Shown piece by piece: positions 23,180-35,104 of a stretch of DNA of 64,000 nt. The stretch lies in assembly GCA_035772735.1 (NCBI GenBank), contig JASDFA010000001.1, positions 58,915,001 to 58,979,000 on the forward strand, in the 5' to 3' direction. This DNA comes from Datura wrightii. Lineage: Eukaryota; Streptophyta; Magnoliopsida; Solanales; Solanaceae. The position numbers and the translations under genes were made by a program. The first letter of the stretch is position 1. Each line of letters starts with the position of its first letter. The notes under the pieces are model-generated. The model made no database searches and was not told where the DNA came from. It was given only the letters and a program-made list of their open reading frames with translations.

Positions 23180-25534
23180 TGTTATACCGAAAGCTCAAAG
23201 ATCAGACCCGGGAGTTGAAACGGAGAGAAACTTAGAATCTGGCATCAAGCACAGAACGGGTCGTGAGGTGACCCGTGAAGAGAAGCCACGAGTCCTGATG
23301 TGACTCGTGGTGTGGCCCAAAGGATGAATTTGAAGTTTTGTAAATGAGACCCCCACGGGTGTGACCGCGAGTCATGGTCAGTCCCTACGACTCATTAGGT
23401 CAGTCGTGGGGAATAGTGTTTGAGTAAAGCGGAGAAAAGAGACAGTGGACTTAAAGGGAGGAATCCATGAGTCATGTTCAGTCCCCACGATTCGTGGGAT
23501 GGGTCATGACCAAGCAGGGAAAAATTTATATGAGGATGAGGCAGTGCACATCACGGATGGTGACCACAACTCGTGGTGACTAGGTAGCGAGTTGTTATGT
23601 CTTCCGTTACGAGCCCAGAATACTTGAGAAGCAATGCACTTGATGGACGACTCCACGAGTCATAGCCCTTGATGACGAGTCGTTAGGTCCTTTATTGGGA
23701 CCATCCAACAGTTATTTCCTGCGAACTTAGTAAGGGATTTTCCTTAATTCCTAAGTTCCTAAGGCCTAAACTACGTCGTTTTGAGTTATGAATGATGACT
23801 TTTAAAGGGGTTAAGTTCATTTTAGGCCATATTCATTCATGCATGCAAGGTAGAAGGTGAGAGAGGGTGATCAAACTTAGTGTTCTTCAATTACTCTTCA
23901 ATTCCTACTGGGAATTCAAAGAAGTGTAAGAATCAGCTACCAACAGGTATGTAGGGTTATGAATGGGTGATTCCTTTCACACCCATGCCTAATCCCTTTC
24001 TAATGCATGAATGTTCTATATCTAGACTATGGGGTTTTAACCCAATGCATGAATTTCCTAATTCTTTACATGGGTATGATTTAAATGTGTTTCTACTATT
24101 GAATTATGAAGCATGGGCAAGTTATATAATGTTTTCAATTAAAAATCATGTTTCTAGTTTTATGAATTCGAAAGCCCATTGATGAAAAGTTCATGAAAGA
24201 TGAGATTTTTGATGAATGTGTGATGATGATGAGATGTTATGATGAAAAACATGTTTTCAAGCTACCCATATTTATAATGATGTTTTCAATGTGAACTGAA
24301 TATTTTCAAGTATGATAAAGCTTTGGGCAATGCCCACATGTTCAAAGTATGATTCATGATTTCTCGAATTGAGCTTACCACATGGTTTTGGGAGCGAAGA
24401 CTCCCAATTATCTTTCAGCTTGTGGTATGGTTTGAGTTAAAGCTTCTCATATGCATAGTTTCATATTTTAGATGTATTTGATTATTGACCTTTGTCAATA
24501 GACGATGTTGAGCTTCGTTGAATAACAACGTAGAGCATATGCATGTTTTTGGGAAGTACTGTCTAGCACCGAGTAGGCTAAGGGTCAATCACCCTATGCC
24601 TCAGAATTACTCACAACCATAGGTTTATACTTATATATTACTTCGGGACCTCCCTTGTGAGCTATCCCTGGCCTTATTGGCCCACGAGCTTGATATCAAT
24701 ATCATGGTATCTTCCCTAGCCCTAGAAAGGCTTTGGACGGCTCTACCCACTTGAGTGTGATAGTTGGGACCACGTAAGCTCTATCGTGGTATGTCGGTTA
24801 AAAGGCGAGTCTCCCATTGTTCCTCATAATTTCAATTATGCATGTTCATCATTCTTGAGATTTATATATTGATACGTGTTCTAAAGCAGGTTTGACTCAA
24901 TGTTCAGTTTTACTTATAAATATCAGATGTCAGCTTTGAGTCAATCGATTCAGTTATGATGTATGTTATGTTATGATGAGATCACGATTTCAGAAAGAAT
25001 GCATGCAAGCCCTACTATCAGATTTTTAATGTTAATGTTTACATTATGCATTGTCTTTAAATGATTTTACTTACTTGAGCGTTTTTACTTACCTTACATA
25101 CTCGGTACATTCCATGTACTGACCACATACTCTATGCTGTATCATTTGATTATACAGGACCCGGCTCTCAGGCTCAGCCTCGTTCATAGTCAATCTTCAG
25201 AGTTAGCACATTCGTTGTTGGTGAGTCCTCATCTGTCGAGGACTAGACTTATTCAGATTTTCCCTATGTATTTTTAGTTTCAGCTTGTTGAGTTAGTTGG
25301 GGTCTTATCCCATCAACTCATCACGTTTAGAGGCTTTTCAAACATATGGATATATTCAACTTCATATTGTGTATTCTGATGTTAAGTTAAATCTAGACTT
25401 CCTCTATGATTATCTTGTTGATTTATTCAGTTTATTGATCGAGTTAGATGTATACTTATGCCATGGGCCAACTTGGGGTCTCTCGGGGATCCTTGTTCCA
25501 TATTGCGATTATGGCCTCTGTTCGGGTCGTGACA
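23180..25534 (+). repeat. 3' LTR of element C
   Basis: 2355 bp, TGTTATACCG to GGGTCGTGACA, followed by the target duplication GAAAA. It keeps the 250-bp segment missing in the 5' LTR. Several palindrome arms show C-to-T or G-to-A changes (CACAACTCGTGG at about 23567 versus CACGACTCGTGG in the 5' LTR), as expected from methylated cytosine decay. Confidence 0.92.
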
Positions 25535-25539
25535 GAAAA

Positions 25540-26335
25540 GAGCAGACTTGGCCTCATATAGCTAAAGGAGGTTTTTCACATATAGTTCTGATAGTGGAAG
25601 GAGGCAGGAAAGTTGGTGCAATCCTTGTTGGTTGGGACGAGTTTGTTACAACTTTCTTGGACAGATTCATTCCTCGAGAGTTGAGGGAAGAAAACATGGC
25701 CGGGTTCATCAATTTGAAGCAAAATGATATGACTGTTCAGGAGTATGCCCTGAAGTTTACCCAGCTATCCAAGTATGCTCCAGAGATGGTTGTTTTTCCG
25801 AGGGCTCGTAAGAGCAAGTTCGTGAATTGGATTGTAGACTCATTTGTTAAGGAGTGCAGTACTGCCATGCTAATCAGTGATATAAATATCTCCCAACTAA
25901 TGATATATCCAGCAGATAAAGGCAGAATAGATGAAGGAAAAGAAGAGAGAGGCCAAGAAGGCCAGGATAGGGAACAATAGGTAATCTCAGCAGAGGCTCA
26001 GTGGTGGATATCGTCCTCAGTCCCATCAAAGGTCATCAGCCCCAGCTCCATCATCAACCAGTGTTCCATCCAGAGCTCGAGGTGATCTAGGTGGAGCACA
26101 AGGCTCTAGGACTTGGGGGAGCATTTCTAGGGAATGCACTTTTCTAGCTTGCAAGAAGTGCGGTAAGTACCACCCTAGGTGATGCTTAGTTGGCTCAAAA
26201 GCTTGTTTTGTGTGTGGCAAACTCGGACATAGCTTAAGAAATGCCCTTCAGCCCGACAGGGTAATGGTAGAGGTCGTGCCCCAGCCACCACTTCAGTGGC
26301 TCCATTAGTTCGCCCATCTCAGTAGGGTGCGTTTT
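25540..26335 (+). pseudogene. gag of element I, C-terminal part
   Basis: Continuation of the capsid cut by element C. It shows VGWDEFVTTFLDRFIPREL, LKQNDMTVQEYALKFTQLS and KYAPEMVV, then the KSKFVNWIVDSFVKEC segment, all in one frame to 25980. The zinc-knuckle region (26150-26245) has CKKCGKYHPR-stop-C and CFVCGKLGHSLRN, so two CCHC-like knuckles are recognisable with one stop. In the unbroken element it would bind and package genomic RNA. Confidence 0.85.
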
Positions 26336-28906
26336 TTAGTGCAACTGGCAGACAGCGCTAGAACAGGTTCCATGCACATTTATCTCGTCAGGAGTTGGAA
26401 TGCTCACCCTATGTGGTTACCGGTATGTTACAAGTTTTTCATCTTTTGTTTATGCATTGTTAAATCCAAGAGATACATTATCCTTCATGACTCCTTATGT
26501 TGTTGTTAGTTTTGATGTCAGTTCCAAAATTCTCCCAGAACCTTTCTCAGCCTTTACTCCTATTGGTGAGTCAGTTTTAGCTCGACGGGTATACAGAAAT
26601 TGCCCTGTCATGATTCTTTAGAAAGTTACCTTAGCCGACTTAGTGTAGTTAGGTATGACTAATTTTGATGTTATCTTTGGTATGGATTGGTTACATGCTT
26701 GTTATTCTTTGGTCAATTGTAGAACCCATACGGTAGAGTTTCATTTCCTAGGTGAACCAGTTCTAGAGTGGAAGGGTAGTTCAGCTATGCATGTAGGTCG
26801 CTTTATTTCCTATCTCAAGGCTAGAAAGATGATCTCTAAAGGTTGTGTGTACCATCTAGCTCGGGTCAAGGATTCTACATCTAAGACCCTGAATCTTTAG
26901 TCAGTTCCTATTGTATGTGAGTAACCGGAGGTGTTTCCAGATTATCTACTGGGCGTCCCTCCTGAGCGGGAGATTTACTTTTGTATTGACCTTCTCCCTG
27001 GTACACAACCCATATCTATTACTCCTTACAGAATGGTTCCAGCAGAGCTAAAGGAGTTGAAAGAACAGTTGAAGGATCTTTTAGATAAGGGTTTCATCAG
27101 GCCTAGTAAGTCCCCCTGGGGTGCTCCAGTTCTCTTTGTTTGGAAGAAAGACGGCTCTCTTAGGATGTGCATTGATTATTGATAGTTAAACAAGGTCATA
27201 ATTAATAATAAGTATGCCCTCCCCAGGATTAATGACCTATTTGACCAGCTTCAGGGTGCTAGGTGCTTTTCAAAGATAGACCTTAGATTCGACTATCATC
27301 AGCTCAGAGTTGGGAGAGTGACATGCCGAAGACATCTTTCAGGACTCAGTATAGTTATGTCTTTCGGACTAACAAATGCTTCTGCATCATTCATGGACTT
27401 GATGAACAGGGTGTTCAAGGCATATTTGGATATGTTCGTGATTGTTTTCATATATGATATCCTCATATACCCGCAGAGCTAGGTGGAGCATGTCACTCAT
27501 TTAAGGATTGTGTTGCAGACTCTTAAGAGTTTCCAATTGTATGCTAAATTTAGCAACTGTGAGTTTTGGCTGAACTCAGTAGCATTCTTGGGTCACGTGG
27601 TGTCTAGTGAGGGTGTGTAGGTAGACTCTCAAAAGATAGAAGCAGTCAAGAATTGGCTTAGACCTGTCAGTCCTAGTGATATTAGGAGCTTCTTGGGTTT
27701 AGCTGACTACTAGAGGAGGTTTGTAGAGGGATTTTGACTAAGAAAAAGGTCAAGTTTCAGTAGTCGGATGCTAGTGAGAAGAATTTTAAGGAGTTAAAGA
27801 CTCGACTCACTTCGTCCCAAGTATTGACCCTACCGGAGGGCACATATGGCTTCATGGTGTATTGTGAGGCCTCTAAGATTGGCCTTGGTTGTGTGTTGAT
27901 GCAGCATGGTAAGGTCATTGTGTATGCCTCTAGAGAGCCTAAGACTCAAGAGAAGAATTACCTGATGCATGACCTAGAATTGGCAGTGGTGGTATATGCC
28001 TTAAAGATTCGGAGACATTATTTATATAGGGTGCATGTGGACGTGTTCATGGATGACAAAAGCCTACATTATGTGTTTACCTAGAAAGATCTAAATTTGT
28101 GGCGAAGGAGATGGCTAGAACTTCTCAAGTTGGACTATGACATGAATGTCCTTTATCATTCGGGCAAGCCCAATGTAGTGGCGGATGCTCTTAGTAGGTT
28201 GTCCATAGGGAGTGTGTCCCATATCGAGAATGGGAGAATAGAGTTGGTGAAGGATGTCCATAGGCTTTCTCGTTTAGGAGTTTGGCTTAGACATTCGTTG
28301 GATGGTAGTGTTATTGTTCAGAATGATTTAGAATCTTCATTGGTGACAGGCAGGATGAGGTTCCTATCTTAGTGAAGTTGAAGGAAGCTTTCCGAAAATA
28401 GAAACTGGAGGTTTTCTCTCAAAGGGGAGATGGTGTACTTTGATATTAGGATGAATTATATGTCTAGCTATATACTTGAGAGAGAAGATAATGAGCAAGG
28501 CTTATAGCTCTCGGTACTCTATCCATCCAGGTGCCACCAAGATGTACCATGATCTATGGAAAGTCTATTGGTGGAGAGGCATGAAGAAGGACATAGCGGA
28601 ATTTGTGGCTAAGTGTTTGAATTGCCAGCAGGTGGAGATCGAGCATCAGAGATCTGAAGGTATGCTTCAGGACATCAGCATTCCCACTTGGAAGTGGGGA
28701 GAGATCAACATAGATATCATTACAGGGTTACCTCATACGCACCGATAGTATGACTTTGTATGGGCAATTGTTGTTAGGTTGACCAAATCAGCTCACTTTT
28801 TTCTAGTCAAAACTATAGATTCGGTCTAGGATTATGCTAGACTCTCCACTGGGGAGTTGATTTAGTTGCATGGAGTTCCTTTGTCCATTATATCGGATAG
28901 GGGTAC
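26336..28906 (+). pseudogene. pol of element I, cut in the integrase
   Basis: The protease has LLNPRDTLSF in place of LLDPGATLSF, so both the catalytic Asp and the Gly are changed. FDVIFGMDWLHACY and the ISKGCVYHLARVKD block follow. RT (26931-27750) has the PPEREIYF start, GFIRPSKSPWGAPVLFV and MCIDY followed by two stops; the catalytic motif reads FIYD instead of FIDD. A deletion near 27735 removes the FSSIAAPLT part. RNase H (27824-28084) has CEASKIGLGCVL in place of CDAS. Integrase shows the HHCC domain, ITGLPHTHR, VRLTKSAHFF, and stops within SDRGT at 28906 where LTR J begins. Decay is more advanced than in element C, which agrees with I being the older host of C. Confidence 0.88.
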
Positions 28907-29764
28907 TATAATACCCCAAAAATTCCTAAGATTATACTCAGAGATTTGAAATGTGATCAGCAGGAGAAGTTGGAAAATTACCTCAGTACAACTCAACCTA
29001 CGAGTCGTAGGTTGGTAGTATGGCTCATAGGAAGACCCGTGGTTCAGATTAGAGATTTTGCTTCCCAGACCACGAGTCCCCACTGTGGTCAGGAGTCGTA
29101 GTAAGTCCTTGGGATTATCAAATGATTGATTGTACGGGTGATGGTACAACTCATAGGATGGAGTTACAGGTTGTGGTACGAGTTGTGAAGATCTTCAGAG
29201 AGTTGGTGAAATTTGAATGGTTGGTTACGGGAGCTAACCACGAGTGGTAGGAGGATTGTACGACCCGTGGTACGAGTCGTAGACACTGATAGTTTAGTTT
29301 TTCCTAGGAATTCATTAAGGGTATTTTCATAAATTCTAAGCTCCTAATTCCCTAATGACGTCGTTTTAAGCTCTAAAAGAGGGTTTTCAAGGAGTTTAAC
29401 ATATTATAATTCATTCAACTCCCATGCATGCAAGTTTAGAGGTTTTCCCTTGAAGATCAATCTTGAAATTACTCAATTGTTCCCAAAATCTCTTGGGCTT
29501 TAAAAGTCAAGTTTAGATTCAGCTTACCTAGGTATGTAGGGCTTTGAATGAGAGTGTCCTTTCACTCTCATGTCCAAATTTCTCCTCAAGTTCATAAATT
29601 CAAGTTGATGACCCTATGGGGTTTTAGTCCAATTTCATGAAATTCTCTATGATTTGTTTATGTGTTAATTTCCTTCATGTTCAAAAGAAGTACTTAAGAT
29701 TTATGGGCAGATTTTATACCTATATTGATTATAAATTCATGATTTTAAATATTATAAAATTATG
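28907..29764 (+). repeat. Tekay LTR fragment at the left of element J
   Basis: Starts TATAATACCCCAAAAATTCC (expected TGTAATACC) inside the integrase of element I. It covers about 855 LTR bases and is then joined directly to reverse transcriptase sequence at 29765. A 19-nt perfect palindrome (arms AACCTACGA and TCGTAGGTT around one G) lies at 28995-29013. U3 differs strongly from the J 3' LTR, so it may come from a different copy. Confidence 0.7.
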
Positions 29765-31312
29765 CTGTGCTTTCCAAAGATAGACCTCAGATCCAGCTAT
29801 CACCAGCTCAGAGTTAGAGAGTGTGATATTTCGAAGACAGCCTTCAGGACTCGGTATAGTCACTATGAGTTTGTAGTTATTTCTTTTGGACTAATGAGTG
29901 CTCCTGCATCTTTTATGGATTTGATGAACAAGGTGTTCAAGAAATATTTGGACATGTTTGTGATTGTCTTCTAGATGATATTCACATATACTCTCGGAGC
30001 GAGGAGGAGCATGCCGCTCATTTGAGGATTATGTTACAAACTCTCAAGGATCACCAGTTGTTTGCTAAATTCAGCAAGTGTGAGTTTTGGTTGAACTCAG
30101 TATTATTTTTGGGCCACGTAGTGTCTAACGAGGGTATGCAAGTGGAATCTCAAAGGATAGAAGCAGTGAAGAATTGTCCTAGACCTGTCAGTCCTACAAA
30201 TATTAGGAGCTCTCGGGTTTAGGTGACTATTATAGGAGGTTAATAGAGGGATTTTCATCCATAGCAGCACCTCTAACTAAGATGACCCAGAAAAAGGTCA
30301 AATTTCAATGGTCAGAGGCTTGTGAGAAGAGTTTTCAGCAGTTAAATACTCGACTCACTTTAGCCCCAGTATTGACCCTACTAGAGGGCACGAATGGTTT
30401 TTTGTGTATTGTGATGCCTCTAGGGTTGTTCTTGGTTATGTGTTGATGCAGCATGGTAAGGTCATTGTGTATGCCTCTAGACAACTTAAGACTCATGAGA
30501 AGAATTATCCGACGCATGACCTAGAGTTGGAAGCTGTGGTGTTTGCTTTGATGATTTGGAGGCACTGCTTGTATGGGGTGCATGTGTGTTCACAGACCAC
30601 AAGATCCTTCAGTACGTGTTCACTCAGAAGGACCTGAATTTGAGACAAAGGAAATGGCTAGAGCTTGTTAAGGACTATGACATGAGTGCCCTTTATCATC
30701 CAGGCAAGGCCAATGTAGTGGCGGATGCTCTTAGTAAGCTGTCCATGGAGAGTATGTCTCATGTTGAGGATGGGAGAAAGGAGTTGGTGAAGGATTTCCA
30801 TAGGCTTGCTCGTTTAGGGGTTCTCCATACAGATTCTATGGATGGTGGTGTTATTATTCAGAATGGATCAAAATCTTCATTAGAAACAGAAGTCAAAGCT
30901 ATGCAAGATGAGGATCCTATCCTAGTGAAGCTGGAGGAAGCTATTTGAAATTAGAAAGTGGAGGTTTTCTCCCAGGGGGAGATGGTGTACTCTGATATTA
31001 GGGCCGATTGTGTGTGCTGGCTGTAGATGACTTAAGAGAGCGGATGTTGAGCAAGGCTCATAGTTCTTAGAACTCTATCCACTCAGGTGCCACCAAGATG
31101 TACCGTGAGCTATGAGAAGTCTATTGGTGGAATAGCATGAAGAAGGAAATAGCGGAGTTTGTAGCTAAGTATCCAAATTGCCAGCAGTTGAAGGTTGAGC
31201 ATCAGAGACTTGGAGGTACGCTTCAGGACATTAGTAATCCTATTTGGAAGTGGGAAGTGATCAATATGGACTTCATTATAGGATATCCACGCGCCAGTGT
31301 TCAACAGCAATT
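29765..31312 (+). pseudogene. RT, RNase H and integrase N-terminal part of element J
   Basis: Pol sequence that begins abruptly within RT at CFPKIDLRSSYHQLRV. The missing N-terminal RT, protease and gag were lost at the junction with the LTR fragment. GHYEF-type sequence, FGLMSAPASFMDLMNKVFK and LDMFVIVF follow; a stop near 29973 interrupts the catalytic FIDD. Then come KFSKCEFWLNSVLFLGHVVS, RNase H (CDASRVVLGYVLMQHGKV, THDLELEAVVFALMIW, frameshift near 30590) and the linker VVADALSKLS. The integrase HHCC remnant is followed by MDFIIGYPRA, where the sequence stops at the inversion breakpoint. The rest of the integrase is at 36103-35105 on the other strand. Confidence 0.88.
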
Positions 31313-31431
31313 AAGTCTGCAAAATACAGGCTAAGACCAAGTTGTCAACACTAAGAAAATAAAAATACAGTAAATTAACACTTAAAACAAATTCACCAAT
31401 TGCCAAGTCCCCGACAACGACGCCAAAAACT
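31313..31431 (-). other. Leader and primer site of Athila-type element B (inverted)
   Basis: Read on the minus strand, six bases after the LTR end comes TGGCGTCGTTGTCGGGGA (31425-31408). This fits the tRNA-Asp-type primer site used by Athila-group elements, a match from memory with two differences from TGGCGCCGTTGCCGGGGA. About 95 leader bases follow before the inversion breakpoint. Confidence 0.8.
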
Positions 31432-32849
31432 TGTTCGGGTGTTTTGTGGGTATATAAAACGACACGCAAGTGCACGTGGTCGAACAAGTAGTAAGTGGCT
31501 TTAGTAAGCCAAGTATCGATCCCACAGAGACTTGGATGAAGTGCAATTTGCTCAAGTGTACTATATTTTACTTCTAAAAATGCAGACAACAGTGTAACCA
31601 AAAGTTTGATAGTTTGTTTTATAATTTTTATACTAAAGCTAAAAACAATTATCTACTTTGAATCTGAACTATGAATGAGAGCATGCTGAGGTTAAACGAA
31701 CATGTAATGAAATTAATTATCATCATAAGTTGGTTGATCTTTTCCTCCAGTTGCTAGCCAAGAACTATTGCCAAGAGATTAAAACTCTCGTATTTAACCT
31801 CACTTAAGAATCATGAACCATCCACCTACATTTCTGTGATTAAATGCAATTCATGTTCTAGCCATACAATTCCGGTTCCTAAATTGACTAATACGACTTT
31901 CAGGTATATTTCTATCCTGAGAGCAAATCAAGACTCAATTTTCCCAAACCAAGTAAAGAACATATCCTATTAATTCACAACTTTCCAATTTCTTGCTCTC
32001 TCGAGTGAAATCGGACTTTTTAGATGTACATTAATGTAGGCCACACATTAATGCAGTAAGAACAAGAATTAATAGAACAACATGGAAGAAAAGATGAAAA
32101 ACCAAAGAATCAATGATCAAATTTCATCACAATTGTTCATAACCTTAGCAACAAGAGGAATTAGCCACTCATTTGTGGATTAAACATCTTAAAATGAGTG
32201 TTAATCATACAAGCAATTGAATTAAAGAAGAAAGAAAGAGAGAAAAAACCCTGATATTTTCGTCCCTCAACTGTCTGTAACCCACGTCCTTGCTCCACCA
32301 AGTCAGAATATTGAAAAATGAACCTAAGTGTTCTATTTATACTAGTGGGAACTTTTTCCGGAATAACAAGCAACATGTCACGGAGTGCATCGCGGAGCAC
32401 TGCCTCCGTGACACGCTACGGACGCGGACCCTCACTGGAATTGGGGGTCCAGGAATTAAGGCCCAATGTGGCACGGCGTGCAACGCGGAGCCAAGCCACC
32501 GTGCCACGGACCGGACGCGGACCCTCTCTGGAATTTGGGCGAATTTTCCCTATCCAGGCAGAAGGCCTCCGCGATGGCAGCGTGACACGGCTCCATCGCG
32601 GAGCCCCTTTATTTCATGCTGTCCAATGCCTTGTTCCTTGCTCGCATCCAAGTCCAACCCTGATATCCTCCAACATGCATTTTAGCTTCCCGAAATTACA
32701 TTTACCTGCAAAACAATGCTAATCATGTTGGTTAGTATAAATTCACATTTTATTACCAATTACATGAGAATGTATACACATTGGTAGATAAACAAGGCTA
32801 AAATGATACTTTTGAGTATCACTTGGGCATATAAATTTGCCCAAGATCA
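31432..32849 (-). repeat. 5' LTR of Athila-type element B (inverted)
   Basis: 1418 bp, the reverse complement of the LTR at 42892-44310 and nearly identical to it. Over the 131 codons at 32290-32685 I see only about five differences, pointing to recent insertion. It holds the terminal hairpin (32822-32845), the CpG palindrome cluster (about 32370-32610) and the TATA box (32334-32341). Its outer edge is flanked by AACAT (32850-32854), the reverse complement of the ATGTT that flanks the 3' LTR. Confidence 0.93.
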
Positions 32850-34779
32850 AACATGACCATGAATAGCTTTATAACGTCATGACTAACTCGAATGACTCAA
32901 AGCTGAAACATAACATTTATAGAGAAGCTGAACAATGAGTCAAACCTTACTTTTAGAACATGCATGCTTAAAATAATGATCATGAGTAATGAATATGCAA
33001 ATCTGAATCATATAGACAATGGGAGACTCGTCACTTAACCGACATACCACTATAGAGCTTACGTGGTCCCAACTATTACACTCAAGTGGGAAGAGCCATC
33101 CAAAACCTTGGCAGGGCTATGGACGCTACCATGATATTGATATCAAGCTCATGGGACATTTGGGCCGGGGATAGCTCACAAGGGAGGTCCCAATAATATA
33201 ATAGTATCAACCTATGTTGGCACATAGTTCTGGGGCATTGGGTGATCGACCCTTAGCCCACTCGGTGCTAGACTCTTCTCTCAAAACATGCAATGCTCTA
33301 CATCATATATAACGAAGTTCAATATTGTCTATTGACAAAGCTCAATAATGAAATCATGCACGACATCGTATGAAACGAAGCTCAATGATAACATACATCT
33401 TAATTATGAATTCATGCATATGAGAAGATTTATTTCGAAACATACCACAAGCTCAAATATAAGGGGGAGCATCTACTCCAAAATAATGTGGTAACCTTAT
33501 TTTAAAGATACAACATCATAATACTTGACATAAGGGCCTTGCCCAAAATTTTATCATGCTTGGATCTACTCAATTCATTTTGAAAACAATATCATAATCA
33601 TGTAGCTTTGGAAACATTCTTTTCATCATCAAATCTCATCATCATCAAACATTCTTCATCATTCTCTTCTTTCATGAACTTCTTATCCATGGGCATTCAA
33701 TTTCATAATTTAGAAAACACAATTTTTGATTGAAAACAATTTAAAATCTACCCAAGCTTCACATTTCATCAATATAAACATAATCTAATCATACCCATGT
33801 GTAGAAATTGAAGAATCATACAATTGGGTAAAACCCCATAACTTGATCATATGAATTCCTCATGCTTATTTAGAGATTTGGCCATGGGTGAGGAAGGAAA
33901 CACCCACTCATAACCCTACATACCTAGGAGGGATGATTTTACCACTTCTCTAATTGCCCAAGATGAGATTCCAATGAAAACCTTCAAAACTTGCTCTAAA
34001 TCCTCTCTTCAAACTCTCAAGTTTGCATGCATGCAATGAATTAGCTTAGAATAGGTTTCCCCCTGTTAAAACCCTGTAAAATGAGCCTTAAATCACATAG
34101 CATAGGTCTTAGGAACTTAAGAATTACGAAAAGACCCTTATTGAATTCATAGAAAATAACTGTCAGGTGGTCCTAACGGATGACCCAACGACTCGTCACT
34201 AGAGGGGACGAATCGTCATGTTGCTCGTTGAGTACACTACCTTTTCTAACTCCTGGGCTCGTAATAGATTATGTAACGGCTCGTCAGGGGTGACCACAAC
34301 TCATGGTCACCAATCGTCAAGTACACTGGTCTGATTCTTCTATATTTCTTCTCCCTTACCCCACGGTTGAGCTAACGACTCGTAGTGACCAACCATGACT
34401 CGTTCCCACGCCAGTGGGGAACCCTTTTTCCTCCAAACTTCCTACTCTCCAATGGTCCTCCCGAAGAGTCACCTGATGACTCATTCTGTGCCTGCACCTT
34501 GAATTTTCAGTTTTTCACCGTTTTGACTCCTAGGATTGATCCTTGTGTTCCTGGGATATAAACCCTTTCTTTTGAACTACACTCAACGACTCCTTAGGAT
34601 GACCCGTTCAATCAACCAACGAGTTGTTTATAGGCCTGTTGTTCCGGGGAGGCTTGACTTAAGGATTACAATGAGTCGTTATTTTCGACAACGGCTGATT
34701 CCTTTAGTCGTTCTGTGACTATGATGAAATTTTTCCTTTTTTCTCTGATTCTAATCTTAGGGGCTGTTGGGGTATTACA
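32850..34779 (-). repeat. 3' LTR of element J, first part (inverted)
   Basis: On the minus strand this starts TGTAATACCCC at 34779 and runs to the B insertion site ATGTT at 32850. It contains the Tekay landmarks TTTGACTCA.TGTTCAG and CAGCTTTGAGTCA, seen in LTR C at 17740-17800. The remaining 552 bases are at 44311-44862. The short plus-strand ORFs at 34536-34915 are chance. Confidence 0.88.
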
Positions 34780-35104
34780 TTATCTCTATCTTGGGAGATC
34801 ATTCATCCTAGAATGTGTATTAAGAACACTGGAAGATTGGGGAACGGAACTGCAATCCCAAACCAAACAAATAAAGCTGAAAACTGATGGAGTGACTGAC
34901 TCTGGACTAATATAGATAATTGAACAGAATTTGTGAAACATATATACATGCTATGACATGAAAGAAACATAGAGACATGAACTTGACATGAAACAAAATA
35001 GAGTACTAAGAAGGAAACTGATACCTTATGTTGGAACTGAGCCAGAAAGGAAAAGATGTGGATATCTAGCCATCATATTTGCTCCGTCTTCCCACGTAGC
35101 TCCC
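34780..35104 (-). other. 3' untranslated region of element J (inverted)
   Basis: Noncoding stretch between the chromodomain remnant and the LTR. The minus strand shows a weak polypurine tract, GATCTCCCAAGATAGAGATA, next to the LTR start, much decayed compared with AAGGGGAGATAT in element C. TCAGTTCCAACATAAGGTATC at its start corresponds to the end of the chromodomain region. Confidence 0.6.

Larger units (their letters stand above)
16030..25534 (+). mobile_element. Complete Tekay/Del-type LTR retrotransposon C
   Basis: A 9.5-kb element with LTRs at 16030-18124 and 23180-25534, a primer site, gag, protease, RT, RNase H, integrase, chromodomain remnant and polypurine tract in the usual order. 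The 5-bp target duplication GAAAA (16025-16029 and 25535-25539) is perfect, so the ends are exact. It lies in the gag of element I. The coding part has stops and frameshifts, and the integrase lost its first catalytic region, so the copy is dead. The lineage call rests on the chromodomain tail, LTR length and primer type. Confidence 0.92.

Noticed and set aside
32290..32722. Two overlapping ORFs of 131 and 134 codons, repeated as an antisense pair at 42954-43452.
   Set aside because: They are the same LTR read on either strand. The open frames come from the CpG-rich palindrome cluster, and gag-protease and the env-position ORF lie elsewhere.
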